From WJKG01 sp964627305 (lineage in GTDB: Bacteria > Zixibacteria > MSB-5A5 > GN15 > FEB-12), in the NCBI GenBank assembly GCA_964627305.1, contig CAZVHP010000012.1, forward strand, positions 1 to 64,000: a stretch of DNA of 64,000 nucleotides, read 5' to 3'. The notes under the pieces are model-generated. The model did no database searches, was not told the origin of the DNA, and worked only from the letters and a program-made list of their open reading frames with translations. Below, in pieces: positions 46,235-54,332 of the stretch. Numbering within the stretch: the first letter of the stretch is position 1; each line of letters starts with the position of its first letter. A program made the translations under genes and the position numbers.

Positions 46235-47602
46235 CTATGTCTGTTGCTTGTTGCCCCTGCGCGCCCGGAGTTGATCGCGAATCCGATGGTAGTCAGCCAG
46301 ATACTCGCTTATCTTCTTCTCCCGGCCGCGTTCGGTCGGCTCAAAGTACCGCCTCTGCCCCACTTTGTCGGGAAAGTAATCCTGATCGGAGACGGCGTTG
46401 TCGAAGTCGTGGGCATATTGATAATCCTTGCCGTAGCCGAGCGATTTCATCAGGCCTGTTGGCGCATTGCGCAGCCACAACGGCACCGGCTGGGAGCCGT
46501 AGCGTTCGGCGTCTTCTCTGGCCCGGGCAAAGGCGGTGTAGACGGCGTTGGATTTGGGCGCGCAGGCCAGGTACACCACCAGCTCCGCCAGCGCCAGGTC
46601 GCCCTCGGGACTGCCCATGAAATGGAACGCATCGCGAACCCCGATGGCCAGAGTCAACGCATACGGGTCGGCCAGCCCGATATCCTCGATAGCCATCCGA
46701 ATCATGCGACGTGCCAAATAGAGCGGATCCTCGCCGCCGTGCAGCATCCGTGCCAGCCAGTAGAGGGCAGCATCGGGATCTCCGCCCCTGACCGATTTAT
46801 GCAGCGCCGAAATCAGATCGAAGTGGTGTTCTCCGGATTTGTCATACAGTGCCACGCCGCGGCGCTGCACCTGCCCGACGATCTCTGCGGTCAGGTGCTG
46901 CCCGGGGCCGACAAACTCCGCACAGGCCTCCAGAACCGTCAACGCCCTGCGGGCGTCGCCGTCAGCCAGCGATGCGATCACGGCCGTGGCGTCATCATCG
47001 ACTGCAATTTTCAGCCGTCCCAGTCCGCGCTCGGTGTCTGTCAACGCTCGCTTAATGATTGTCTGCAGGGCGGCCTCGTCGAGTCGTCTGAGCACGTGCA
47101 CCTGCATTCGTGAGAGCAATGCCGAATTGACCTCGAATGAGGGGTTCTCGGTGGTCGCCCCGATCAGCACAATCTCGCCGCTCTCGACATAGGGGAGGAA
47201 GGCGTCCTGCTGCGCCTTGTTGAAACGGTGGATCTCGTCGATGAACACATACGTCCGATGCCCGGACATGCGATAGTAGTCGCCTGCCTTGCTGAGAACG
47301 GCCTTGACCTCCCTGATGCCTGAGACAACGGCTGAAAAGGGAATAAACTGCCCGCGAGTGGTGCGCGCGATCAGCCGGGCGATGGTGGTCTTTCCTGAGC
47401 CGGGCGGGCCCCAGAAGATGAGCGAGGGTACGCGGTCCTTCTCTATTGCTTGTCTGAGGGGCCGCGAGGGTGCGATGATGTCCTCCTGACCTACCACCTC
47501 ATCGAGTGTCGCTGGTCGCAGCCTTTCGGGTAGTGGCGCCAGTTCATCCTTCGAGTACTGAGCGGTCTCGCCGGGCGCGCTTCTGTCGGGGAACAAATCC
47601 AT
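46235..47602 (-). CDS. rarA: Replication-associated recombination protein A (AAA ATPase)
   Basis: RarA/MgsA acts at stalled replication forks. The 455-residue protein starts with the family's RPATLDEVVGQEDI. It then has Walker A GPPGSGKTTIARL, Walker B FIDEIHRFNKAQQD, sensor I GATTENPSF and the RALTVLEACAEF region. The C-terminal half has the KSVRGGDPDAALYWLARMLHGGEDP block, which distinguishes RarA from RuvB or clamp-loader proteins. The ATG is the natural start. No related gene is adjacent. Confidence 0.95.
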   Translation of the reverse strand: MDLFPDRSAPGETAQYSKDELAPLPERLRPATLDEVVGQEDIIAPSRPLRQAIEKDRVPSLIFWGPPGSGKTTIARLIARTTRGQFIPFSAVVSGIREVKAVLSKAGDYYRMSGHRTYVFIDEIHRFNKAQQDAFLPYVESGEIVLIGATTENPSFEVNSALLSRMQVHVLRRLDEAALQTIIKRALTDTERGLGRLKIAVDDDATAVIASLADGDARRALTVLEACAEFVGPGQHLTAEIVGQVQRRGVALYDKSGEHHFDLISALHKSVRGGDPDAALYWLARMLHGGEDPLYLARRMIRMAIEDIGLADPYALTLAIGVRDAFHFMGSPEGDLALAELVVYLACAPKSNAVYTAFARAREDAERYGSQPVPLWLRNAPTGLMKSLGYGKDYQYAHDFDNAVSDQDYFPDKVGQRRYFEPTERGREKKISEYLADYHRIRDQLRARRGNKQQT

Positions 47603-47876
47603 CTATCTGATTATACGCTCTGTATGGCTGCCGTTCAATCACAAACTCCGGCTTGCCGTGTGCCGGCGCGCTGCCAGCGGAACTCCTGACTTTTCACTTG
47701 ACAGAATCATGGCTTCGGGCGTCCATAAACAGAGTGGGAATGTACTTAGTGACGGAGTGTCCCCACTGGGATGTGGGTGTTAGAGCGCGCAGAACCGACT
47801 TCGATGCAAGTACGTTCCACTACTGACTGCTGTGCGGGAAGAATATCGGTCGGTTTGTCTACTTGTTCTCCTGGGC

Positions 47877-48644
47877 CTATCCCCGCCTTCGGCTTTCCTC
47901 GGCAGGGTGGGGGTCGGCCAGAGTGGTGATATCGCGCACGACTGCCGGTTCCGCGGTGGCGAATCCCTGACCGTACTTCACTCGGGCCAGGGCGCCGAAG
48001 CTTCGGGCCATGACACTCAGGCTGTCCAGGTAGTCCTTCCCCTTCTGCGGGTTCAGAAACTGCGACTGGTGCGCCGCCAGTGCCTGCATCCACCGCTCAT
48101 AGTGCGGGGTGATATCGACCACAATTGAGGGGGGTACATTGGGCGGCAGGAAGTAGTGGAAGATGCGCGTGACCAAGTGCACTTCCCCCTCTATGGGGGC
48201 CTTGCGCAGGTTGGCCATGTTGGCGGCATTGATGGTGATCTGTCCGGCGGCGACATGGTCGGGGTGGGACTGTCGGCGGCCGTGGAAGACCTGTGGCCAC
48301 GGGCACAGAATGATGCGCGGGCGCAGATTGCGGATCACCTCCGCCAGCGCCAGCCGGTACTCGTAGGTATCCGCGAGTCTGGTGTCGCCCCAGTCGAACA
48401 GGGCGGCAACATCGGCGCCCATGACATGCGCGGCCGTATCGATTTCCTGTCGACGCACCTCGGGGTCGCCGCCGGTGCCCATTTCACCCTCGGTGAGGAT
48501 GGCCAGAGCGCACCGTTTGCTGCGCTCCGACAGTTCAATCAGTGCCCCACCGCAACCAACCTCGACATCATCGGGGTGGGCCCCAACGGCAAGGACATCA
48601 CAGGGTTTCATTGCTTTTGTGATTACCATTGAATACTGCCCCAT
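47877..48644 (-). CDS. PIG-L family deacetylase (BshB1-like)
   Basis: PIG-L enzymes remove acetyl groups from N-acetylglucosamine conjugates with a zinc ion; BshB acts in bacillithiol synthesis. The 255-residue protein has the zinc motif AHPDD near the N-terminus, EMGTGGDPEVRRQE, and the SHPDHVAA motif. The HYFLPPNVPPSIVVDIT segment and the LAAHQSQF C-terminal helix match BshB1-type sequences. The start is uncertain: ATG at 48644, 48629 or 48611. No other bacillithiol gene is seen here, so the substrate is open. Confidence 0.85.
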   Translation of the reverse strand: MGQYSMVITKAMKPCDVLAVGAHPDDVEVGCGGALIELSERSKRCALAILTEGEMGTGGDPEVRRQEIDTAAHVMGADVAALFDWGDTRLADTYEYRLALAEVIRNLRPRIILCPWPQVFHGRRQSHPDHVAAGQITINAANMANLRKAPIEGEVHLVTRIFHYFLPPNVPPSIVVDITPHYERWMQALAAHQSQFLNPQKGKDYLDSLSVMARSFGALARVKYGQGFATAEPAVVRDITTLADPHPAEESRRRG

Positions 48645-48672
48645 TTCGCCATCAAGTGTTCACCATAAAGAA

Positions 48673-48704
48673 GGCCCGGAAGAGCTACGTGTGTCTTCCG
48701 GGCC
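48673..48704 (-). terminator. Terminator of the FadL-esterase operon
   Basis: An 11-base-pair perfect stem (48673-48683 with 48694-48704) closes a ten-base loop. On the minus strand it is followed by a T-rich TTCTTT tract. It lies 22 bases past the esterase stop codon. Confidence 0.75.
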
Positions 48705-48725
48705 GTATTTGCATTCGCAACTGCC

Positions 48726-50120
48726 CTAAGGCAATTGGGCCTCCTTCTTGAAACTGCGATCGTGGAAGATCAGCATTTCGCGAAGCAGGTCGTAGATATA
48801 CTGGTCATGGCTGGCGCTGTATCCGGCGTAGCCGTCGTAGTCGAACCACACGAGAGTGTCCTCGCTGCTGTTCGGGTGGTCTGCCGCGATGGTATTGTAC
48901 CAGGACTGGGTCATTTCATGATAGCCAAGCCGGGCCTGGCGGCTGGAGCCGAACCAGATGTCGGAAGAGGCGATTGCCTGCTGGGCCCAGGGTTCTGTCT
49001 GGTAGAGATTCTCAAGGTTATTCGGCAGCCACTTGTCGTTCCAGACGTCGTTGACGAAGTTGCCATTGGCATCGAACGGCAGGAGGAAGTGGAGCGCGCC
49101 GGTACCTCTGATCAGGCTGGTGATGGCGGTCGGGGCAGTGGTGGGGTCAACACGGTGTATGGAATCAATCCGAATGCGCTGTGTCTCTGCGCCGGTGTTG
49201 TCGTCAATGACAGCCTGGACAGTTACGAAGACCGTTGTATCAAGAGGGCTGAAGGCCATGCTACCGCCAACGAACAGGCGCGAAGCGTGCCATGAGCCGA
49301 GAGTATCGAAGTTCTTATAAGCGGTTTCATTGCCGAAGGGGATTCCCTGCTCGGCAAACACCTGGTCAACCAGGGCCATCAGCCCGGAGTTGCCATCGGG
49401 GCCATCAAAATCCAGCGGGCCATCGACAGCCGATATGGAGGAGAAGGCACCGGCATGCTTCATGGCCGCGCGGAAGGCGCCGTAGGCACCCATACCGACA
49501 CCGCCAATGCCCCGTTTGTCCGGGTTGTCAAGTACTAGCCCCGGGAGGATGAAGTTCAAGTAATCGATGAGGGAGGCACCAATAATGCGGTCATAGGAAC
49601 CAGACGCCGCGCTGGCATCAATGGTCCCGGTGGCGTCACCGCCGGTAAGATCTCGCTGTTCGTAGATATACCTTCCGCCGCCACCGCCGGCATAGAAGTA
49701 TCCTCCGAAGATCTGATCGTTCTCAATGCAGGCGATGATCATGGGGTCAATCACGCCTCGAGCCATCAGTTCGTCAGCTACTTGTTGCAGCCCATGGTTG
49801 AAGTAATAGTACGCATTGCCGTCCTGAGGAGGCAGGAGGATGAGTAGTGGCATGGGCTGAGGATCGCCGGCAAGTTGGTTCCGAATGGCCGCTTGGGGCA
49901 TATAGACCATTATCCGCATGAGCTGCAGATTGTTTCGCGTCTGCAGCATTAGTTCCTCGAAGAAGACATGCTGCAAGGGCACCTGGCTGCCGCCTTCCAG
50001 GTTGTCCTGCCAGGTGGGACCACTCATGGTATAGTTGTCACCCCGGTCGGTACACCCGACCGTGAGAATGATCACAGCAAGCGCGGTCAGAACAAGAGTG
50101 CGTGGAAAGACTGATTTCAT
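48726..50120 (-). CDS. Esterase-D-fold lipoprotein lacking the nucleophile
   Basis: The 464-residue protein has a lipoprotein signal (TVGCTD). An esterase D-like alpha/beta domain follows, with PLLILLPPQDGNAYYYF, MIIACIEND and IDYLNFILPGL in the expected order. The nucleophile elbow, normally GxSxG, reads GVGMGAYGA: the serine is replaced by glycine (codon at 49494-49496). The downstream PDGNSG and GSWHASRLFVGGS segments look intact, but the enzyme is probably inactive and may be a binding protein. ATG 50120 follows GGAGG. The FadL-type gene precedes it by 16 bases. Confidence 0.75.
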   Translation of the reverse strand: MKSVFPRTLVLTALAVIILTVGCTDRGDNYTMSGPTWQDNLEGGSQVPLQHVFFEELMLQTRNNLQLMRIMVYMPQAAIRNQLAGDPQPMPLLILLPPQDGNAYYYFNHGLQQVADELMARGVIDPMIIACIENDQIFGGYFYAGGGGGRYIYEQRDLTGGDATGTIDASAASGSYDRIIGASLIDYLNFILPGLVLDNPDKRGIGGVGMGAYGAFRAAMKHAGAFSSISAVDGPLDFDGPDGNSGLMALVDQVFAEQGIPFGNETAYKNFDTLGSWHASRLFVGGSMAFSPLDTTVFVTVQAVIDDNTGAETQRIRIDSIHRVDPTTAPTAITSLIRGTGALHFLLPFDANGNFVNDVWNDKWLPNNLENLYQTEPWAQQAIASSDIWFGSSRQARLGYHEMTQSWYNTIAADHPNSSEDTLVWFDYDGYAGYSASHDQYIYDLLREMLIFHDRSFKKEAQLP

Positions 50121-50136
50121 AACTTCTCTGACCTCC

Positions 50137-51624
50137 TTAGAATCGGTAGATGAACGACAGCACGGTTTCGTAACCGTCGCCACTGTATTCGCCGGGGAAG
50201 GTGTAGTAGTCTTCGCCGGCGCCGAAATCATTCGGTACGTCTGCGGTTTCACTGGGGTAGCGGGTGTACGACGTGCTCACGCCGAGATCCCAGCGATCGA
50301 TATGGACAATCAGGCCGCCGTTGAGCACGTACTTGGTGCCATTGTCGACGAAGACCGGCGAGAACTGCTGTTTGTCCTTTGCGGGGGACTGATCCATGGT
50401 CCCGCCCAGCATCATGGTCAGGGTCGGGTTGACCTTGTAGACGGCGCCGAGCGACAGGGTAATGGTGTTGTCCCAATCGACGGCATAGGTGACATTGGAT
50501 GTAAAGAACTCTCTGGCCACCTGAGCCGTATCGGCCGGACCGCTGAGGCCGGTGAAGTTTTCATACTCGAATTCGAAGCCGTCGAAGGTACTCCAGAGGG
50601 TGTATTTAGCGTCGAGCGCCATCTGCAGCTTCTCCGAGAGCTGGTAGCCGAATCCGACTGCAAACGAGGCCGGCATCTTGAGTTTGGCATCGAAGTCGCT
50701 GGTGACAGTCTGCATACTGCCGGCGGCGAACAAGTGGCCGACAGAACCGACTCTGCTGACAGCAGTGGAGTCTGAGTTCTGCCAGAGGGTCGCGTTCTTG
50801 GGCATCACAAAGAGTGAGGTGTGTTCACCACTGACAGTAATCTGGAAGGGGAGGTGCGCGGTCAAGCCGACGTTGAGTTTCTCGCTGGCCTTCCACAGCA
50901 GTCCGCCGCGAAGCCCGAGGCCGAAGCCGTAACCGTCGTTCTGGTTATTCTGCGTCACTTTGTCCCACGGGCGGGTCGCCAGCGGCGAGGTGGAGTCCAG
51001 AGACAGCATGGGGTTGTCGCGGAAGACAATGCTCTTGAACAGCAGATCGCCGCGCAGCAGTTCGACACCCAGACCAAGCGCCACTTTGTCGTTCAGTTCG
51101 CGCCCTGCGGTGAGCTGGAATGAAACGACGTCAAGGTTGTTTCGGTACTGGTCGGTCGGCAGTACCAGGCTGTCGTTGTAGGCGAGCAACGGCCGGTAGA
51201 GCTCCCAGGTGATGTTGTAGTCGAACGGTTGATAGATAGAGAACCCAAACACCGTTTCACCCCAGACGGGCAGGCGAACGACTGCACCAGCCGAGGGCGC
51301 ATTGAGGATTTCATGTCGGTTGACATTGGCAACGTCGTTGAAGATCCCGGTTTCGTAGGTTCCCCCCCAGCGGTAGTCCGGGGTTAGTTCGTTTCGGTAG
51401 TGCATCAGGGCCAGGTTCCCGCCGATGGAGTTGTCCATCAGGTAGGCGTAGCCAGCGGGGTTGTAATATGCAGCCGTCCAGTCGTTGGCCAGACCGGTAA
51501 ACGCTCCACCGAGCGCCCGGGCCTTGGTCCCCACCGCGAGGTTGTCAAACCCTCCGGCAGATGCAACCGACAGGAGCATGATTACAAGAATGGATAGATT
51601 AACAATTGGTCGCACAAGCCTCAT
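50137..51624 (-). CDS. OmpP1/FadL-type outer-membrane protein
   Basis: FadL proteins let hydrophobic compounds cross the outer membrane. The protein of about 495 residues starts with a signal peptide and continues with the family's N-terminal hatch motif GTKARALGGAFTGLANDWTAAYYNPAG. A beta barrel follows, with alternating aromatic strands, and ends in YRF, the normal outer-membrane end. The start is one of two close ATGs (51630 or 51624). An esterase-fold lipoprotein follows in the same operon. A consensus promoter is found upstream. Confidence 0.88.
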   Translation of the reverse strand: MRLVRPIVNLSILVIMLLSVASAGGFDNLAVGTKARALGGAFTGLANDWTAAYYNPAGYAYLMDNSIGGNLALMHYRNELTPDYRWGGTYETGIFNDVANVNRHEILNAPSAGAVVRLPVWGETVFGFSIYQPFDYNITWELYRPLLAYNDSLVLPTDQYRNNLDVVSFQLTAGRELNDKVALGLGVELLRGDLLFKSIVFRDNPMLSLDSTSPLATRPWDKVTQNNQNDGYGFGLGLRGGLLWKASEKLNVGLTAHLPFQITVSGEHTSLFVMPKNATLWQNSDSTAVSRVGSVGHLFAAGSMQTVTSDFDAKLKMPASFAVGFGYQLSEKLQMALDAKYTLWSTFDGFEFEYENFTGLSGPADTAQVAREFFTSNVTYAVDWDNTITLSLGAVYKVNPTLTMMLGGTMDQSPAKDKQQFSPVFVDNGTKYVLNGGLIVHIDRWDLGVSTSYTRYPSETADVPNDFGAGEDYYTFPGEYSGDGYETVLSFIYRF

Positions 51625-52255
51625 TCCCATCTCCACAGCTATTGTATAGTGCCATCGAAAATTCCCAAACCAGTCAACATGCCAGTCGGTCTGACCACTG
51701 TCTGGTGCTGGTTTCAGACGATGAGTGCAACGCCGATCACCATCCTCAGCGGTCCCGACTGACGAATTCAGGCAGAACAAGCGATCAAGTTATGTTGCCT
51801 GTTCGGTCTTGTCAAGCTTCGGTGCCAGAAAATGCTTGGCGCAGAAGCCATTAAGATCATACCTCGCGGACTGTTAGCCGCTGTGAGAACAAGACGAATC
51901 GACAGCGGGTAATGTGGAGTAGTCGGTTCAATTACTTGTCGATAAACTTAACAAAAGTGCAAGGCATTGTGGCACTGCTGATTGGGAGGGCGGAACAGCG
52001 CATGAGGGGCGCCCTTGATTGAGCCGGAAACAGGCCGGCAGAGGAAACGAGTGACCATGTGACCGGGAAATTCGTTTCCATGGCAGGCTGACAGGGGTGC
52101 TTAGTCGGAGCGCTGTCTTGCGCTGCAAGTGGTTTGGCGCTTTGCACTTGCCTGGTTTGCCGTGCGATCGGCACTGCGCTTGCTGAGGGCGAGGCCATAG
52201 CAGGCAACATGGAGGTTGCCCGCGCAGGCATGGAGCGAAGCACGGAAGGTGAGCG
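51625..52255. other. Non-coding region upstream of FadL and the small ORF
   Basis: This stretch holds the FadL promoter and then about 440 bases with no convincing gene. A minus-strand frame of 180 codons crosses it, but the protein is of low complexity and has no ribosome site. Local inverted repeats (for example GGCAAC/GTTGCC at 52203-52220) suggest RNA structure. Confidence 0.45.
51787..51815 (-). promoter_or_regulatory. Probable sigma-70 promoter of the FadL-esterase operon
   Basis: On the minus strand TTGACA (51815-51810) and TAACTT (51792-51787) are 17 bases apart. The same TAACTT -10 element occurs at the aldolase promoter (28913-28918). The leader before FadL is about 155 bases. Confidence 0.65.
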
Positions 52256-52336
52256 ATGAGACAAGTGGTGTTGCTGGGAGCGATCCTCGTGATCGTGCTG
52301 GTGTGTTTGAACTGGTTTAAGGTTCTGGCGGCCTGA
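52256..52336 (+). CDS. Small single-helix membrane peptide (26 aa)
   Basis: ATG at 52256 begins a 26-residue ORF that is almost entirely one hydrophobic helix (MRQVVLLGAILVIVLVCLN, then WFKVLAA). A GGAAGGTGAG ribosome site lies just upstream. Its short length means it could be chance, but the signal, composition and position just before a sigma-54-like promoter make it worth noting. Function unknown. Confidence 0.35.
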   Translation: MRQVVLLGAILVIVLVCLNWFKVLAA

Positions 52337-52344
52337 GTGGTCGG

Positions 52345-52360
52345 TGGCACAGGCATGGCG
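52345..52360 (+). promoter_or_regulatory. Sigma-54-like promoter ahead of a candidate small RNA
   Basis: TGGCACAGGCATGGC has the GG (52346-52347) and GC (52358-52359) dinucleotides spaced by ten bases, as sigma-54 requires, and a perfect TGGCAC -24 element. The -12 element (TGGC) is less good. Transcription would begin near 52371. Confidence 0.4.
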
Positions 52361-52370
52361 CCTGTCTGAG

Positions 52371-52624
52371 ACTCGGGCGTCGTGGAGATGGATTGACCTG
52401 CAAGAGAGGCTCTTAACGGGGATGGGAAGGTCGCGTGATGTGACAGTCCCTCAAGGAATGTGTTGACCACTTCTTACTGGTGTTATTGGGTGGAAGGCAG
52501 ATGAGTTAACAAGCTGTTGGCTCGGATTCGCCAGAGTGCGCATCCGCAAGAAGCATAAGTACTCCACGTTGTTTCTTACCTTCCTAAGATCGTCGTCGAC
52601 ACGCTGTCGGCGACGGTTTTTTTT
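52371..52624 (+). ncRNA. Candidate small non-coding RNA
   Basis: No coding gene lies between the sigma-54-like promoter at 52345-52360 and a strong intrinsic terminator at 52591-52624; the frames here are all under 20 codons. The interval of about 254 bases is therefore a candidate small RNA. It does not resemble RNase P, tmRNA, SRP RNA or a riboswitch that I know. It could instead be the 3' part of a message for the small peptide at 52256. Confidence 0.35.
52591..52624 (+). terminator. Strong intrinsic terminator
   Basis: An 11-base-pair stem (52591-52601 with 52605-52615, one G-U pair) has a three-base loop and is followed by eight T residues (52617-52624). It is the strongest terminator in the window and shows that a transcript on the plus strand ends here. 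Confidence 0.9.
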
Positions 52625-52852
52625 GCCGAGGCGACCCGGAAGATGTTTCCGGATTCACGCAGCCGAGGCTCCCGGAGACAAGCCGTTGTGAGCCCGTAAG
52701 CAACCTATTGACAATACGTTACAAACAACCTCGCATCGCGCGAGCAGAATGGCAAGCGGCTTGCAATACAAGGTGGGTGTCGGGGCAACAGTGGTGGCAC
52801 GGATGCTGCCATAAGACCCCGTTACACCGGAACTACAGGAAGGGTAAGTATC
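52625..52852 (+). other. Leader region of the aminotransferase-like gene
   Basis: Between the terminator and the ATG at 52853 there is no gene. A CCGGAA/TTCCGG hairpin lies near 52640-52656. Two sigma-54-like promoters (separate entry) and a GGAAGGGT ribosome site complete the leader. Confidence 0.5.
52750..52810 (+). promoter_or_regulatory. Tandem sigma-54-like promoters of the aminotransferase-like gene
   Basis: Site 1 (52750-52765) reads TGGCAAGCGGCTTGCA and site 2 (52795-52810) reads TGGCACGGATGCTGCC. Both have GG and GC separated by exactly ten bases. Site 1 has the better -12 (TTGCA) and site 2 the perfect -24 (TGGCACG). Start sites would be near 52776 and 52821. No sigma-54 activator gene is visible in the window. 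Confidence 0.5.
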
Positions 52853-53923
52853 ATGAGTCTGGTCAAGACGGCATCGGTATCAGAAGTCAACGACATCACC
52901 ACGCTGGTGGCGCGAAAGGACTCGGTCACGCGGGCGATGATCCTCCCGTTTGCCGATTTCACCCCGTTGCTGGCCGATCTGCTCCGCATGCATCACAAGC
53001 CAGGCAGCAGGCTTCTGAGTGCCGGTCATGTGCTTCCGGAGGTGGAGCTGGCGGCCGATCGATCCGGAGTCGCGATCGAAGAAGCACGTGGTGAGTCGCC
53101 CTTTGTGGGAGATGTCCAGCCTGTTCTGGATGCGATCGAATCGGACAAGGAGTTGATATACATCGCCAACCCCAATCGGGTCACCGGTGCCGACTTCTCG
53201 CTCGATGATCTGAAGAAGCTGGCGCAGGCGGTACCGAACGGGGCCGTGATTGTGGATGAGTACTATCACGACTTCTATGGAATCACGGCGGCGCCGCTGC
53301 TGGAGATGTTCCCCAACGTGATCATCCTGCGCTCGTTTACGGCGGCCTTTGGCATTCAGTCGGCCGAGGCCGGGTATGTGCTGTCCAATCCGTGGGTGAT
53401 CAGCCGCATGGAGCAGGAGATGCAGGGACGCCCCATCAGCAAGACCGTGCGGCGCACTATCATGCAGACGATCGTCAACCAGGAGCTGGTCAACCGTCGG
53501 CTGCACGAGGTACACGAGGAATCCCTGCGCCTGGCCACCGGGCTGTCCGGGCTGGGGGTGCAGTCGAAGATTACTGCCACGGATTTCTTATTGATGCGGG
53601 TCAACGACCCCAAGGAATTGGGTAATGCGCTGGCGGCTGAGAAGGTTTACATAAGCAACCTCGACGGCTATCCGGAGCTGGACCACTACGTTCGCTATCG
53701 AATCCAGTCGCCTCTTTCCAATGACAAATTCATGGACACGATGAAGAAGATGCCGAGCCGCAATTACAAGATGGCGAGTATCGACCGTCGTATGGTTCGC
53801 AGCCGTCGCGCGGCCGAGCAGGCCAGACCGCCTGAGCGCACCAGTGTGCTGGGCGAGGCCGGCACAGCGAAGCGGCCTTCGCGCTTTCGTACCGAGAAAC
53901 CGGATCTGATAAAGACATCCTGA
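52853..53923 (+). CDS. HisC-like protein without the PLP lysine
   Basis: The 356-residue protein clearly descends from histidinol-phosphate aminotransferases: IANPNRVTGADFS (for NPNNPTG), VIVDEYYHDFYG (Asp135 kept) and ILRSFTAAFGIQSAEAGYVLSN align without gaps. In that last segment Ala164 takes the place of the PLP lysine and Glu172 that of the conserved arginine. The N-terminal part of the small domain, including the usual GATD region, is missing. The last 60 residues are a basic, probably disordered tail. It is likely a pseudoenzyme with a binding or regulatory role. A GGAAGGGT site precedes the ATG, with two sigma-54-like promoters upstream. Confidence 0.8.
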   Translation: MSLVKTASVSEVNDITTLVARKDSVTRAMILPFADFTPLLADLLRMHHKPGSRLLSAGHVLPEVELAADRSGVAIEEARGESPFVGDVQPVLDAIESDKELIYIANPNRVTGADFSLDDLKKLAQAVPNGAVIVDEYYHDFYGITAAPLLEMFPNVIILRSFTAAFGIQSAEAGYVLSNPWVISRMEQEMQGRPISKTVRRTIMQTIVNQELVNRRLHEVHEESLRLATGLSGLGVQSKITATDFLLMRVNDPKELGNALAAEKVYISNLDGYPELDHYVRYRIQSPLSNDKFMDTMKKMPSRNYKMASIDRRMVRSRRAAEQARPPERTSVLGEAGTAKRPSRFRTEKPDLIKTS

Positions 53924-53950
53924 ATCCCAGCGTTCAACAGTCGCCACTTT

Positions 53951-53975
53951 CACGGGCTGGGGCCTCCGGCCCGTG
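53951..53975 (+). terminator. Hairpin after the HisC-like gene
   Basis: CACGGGC (53951-53957) pairs with GCCCGTG (53969-53975) around an 11-base GC-rich loop, 28 bases past the stop codon. No T run follows, so termination is uncertain. Confidence 0.4.
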
Positions 53976-54016
53976 GGAGCGGTAAACAGAAACCAACGAA
54001 ATTCGGATACACGACA

Positions 54017-54226
54017 ATGAAGCATTTGATAGCGCAACTCTACGGCAGCCTGTTCGGTCAGGCAGAAAGCAACAGCAAGGGTGCCCCGGTGGTGGTTTCG
54101 GTAGCCAGGAGGCGTGGTCGCCGGCGCAAGAGCTCGCTGCCGGTGAGTAAAGCGAACAAGGGTTCGATCTGTCACTTGTTTGTCCCCGGTGCGTCAGGCG
54201 GCAACGGTCGCGGCGCACGACGTTGA
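54017..54226 (+). CDS. Small basic hypothetical protein
   Basis: The 69-residue ORF begins with a short amphipathic helix (MKHLIAQLYGSLFGQ), followed by an Arg/Lys-rich centre (VARRRGRRRKSS) and a Gly/Arg-rich end. Nothing is recognised. The ribosome site is weak, and the ORF may be chance. It lies between the HisC-like gene and the four-cysteine protein, on the same strand. Confidence 0.35.
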   Translation: MKHLIAQLYGSLFGQAESNSKGAPVVVSVARRRGRRRKSSLPVSKANKGSICHLFVPGASGGNGRGARR

Positions 54227-54281
54227 GTAGTGATCAGATAGTGATGGCAAAGCCTCTCCCCCGCTCTTTCGGAGGCAGCTG

Positions 54282-54332
54282 ATGACCTGGCAGAACATAC
54301 AGCGGTTGGTTATCTGGCTGGCGATCCTGTGA
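54282..54332 (+). CDS. Very short ORF with strong ribosome site (16 aa)
   Basis: A GGAGG site lies seven bases before ATG 54282, which starts a 16-codon ORF (MTWQNIQRLVIWLAIL) of hydrophobic character. Like the ORF at 52256 it may encode a tiny membrane peptide or a leader. Support is limited to the ribosome site and composition. Confidence 0.25.
   Translation: MTWQNIQRLVIWLAIL

Noticed and set aside
47698..47730. TTGACA on the plus strand between rarA and the PIG-L gene
   Set aside because: Both neighbouring genes are on the minus strand, no good -10 element follows and no plus-strand gene is present.
51928..52470. Minus-strand frame of 180 codons in the sparse region
   Set aside because: The protein is rich in Pro, Ser and Arg without secondary-structure pattern, has no ribosome site and lies antisense to the small-RNA candidate and its promoter.
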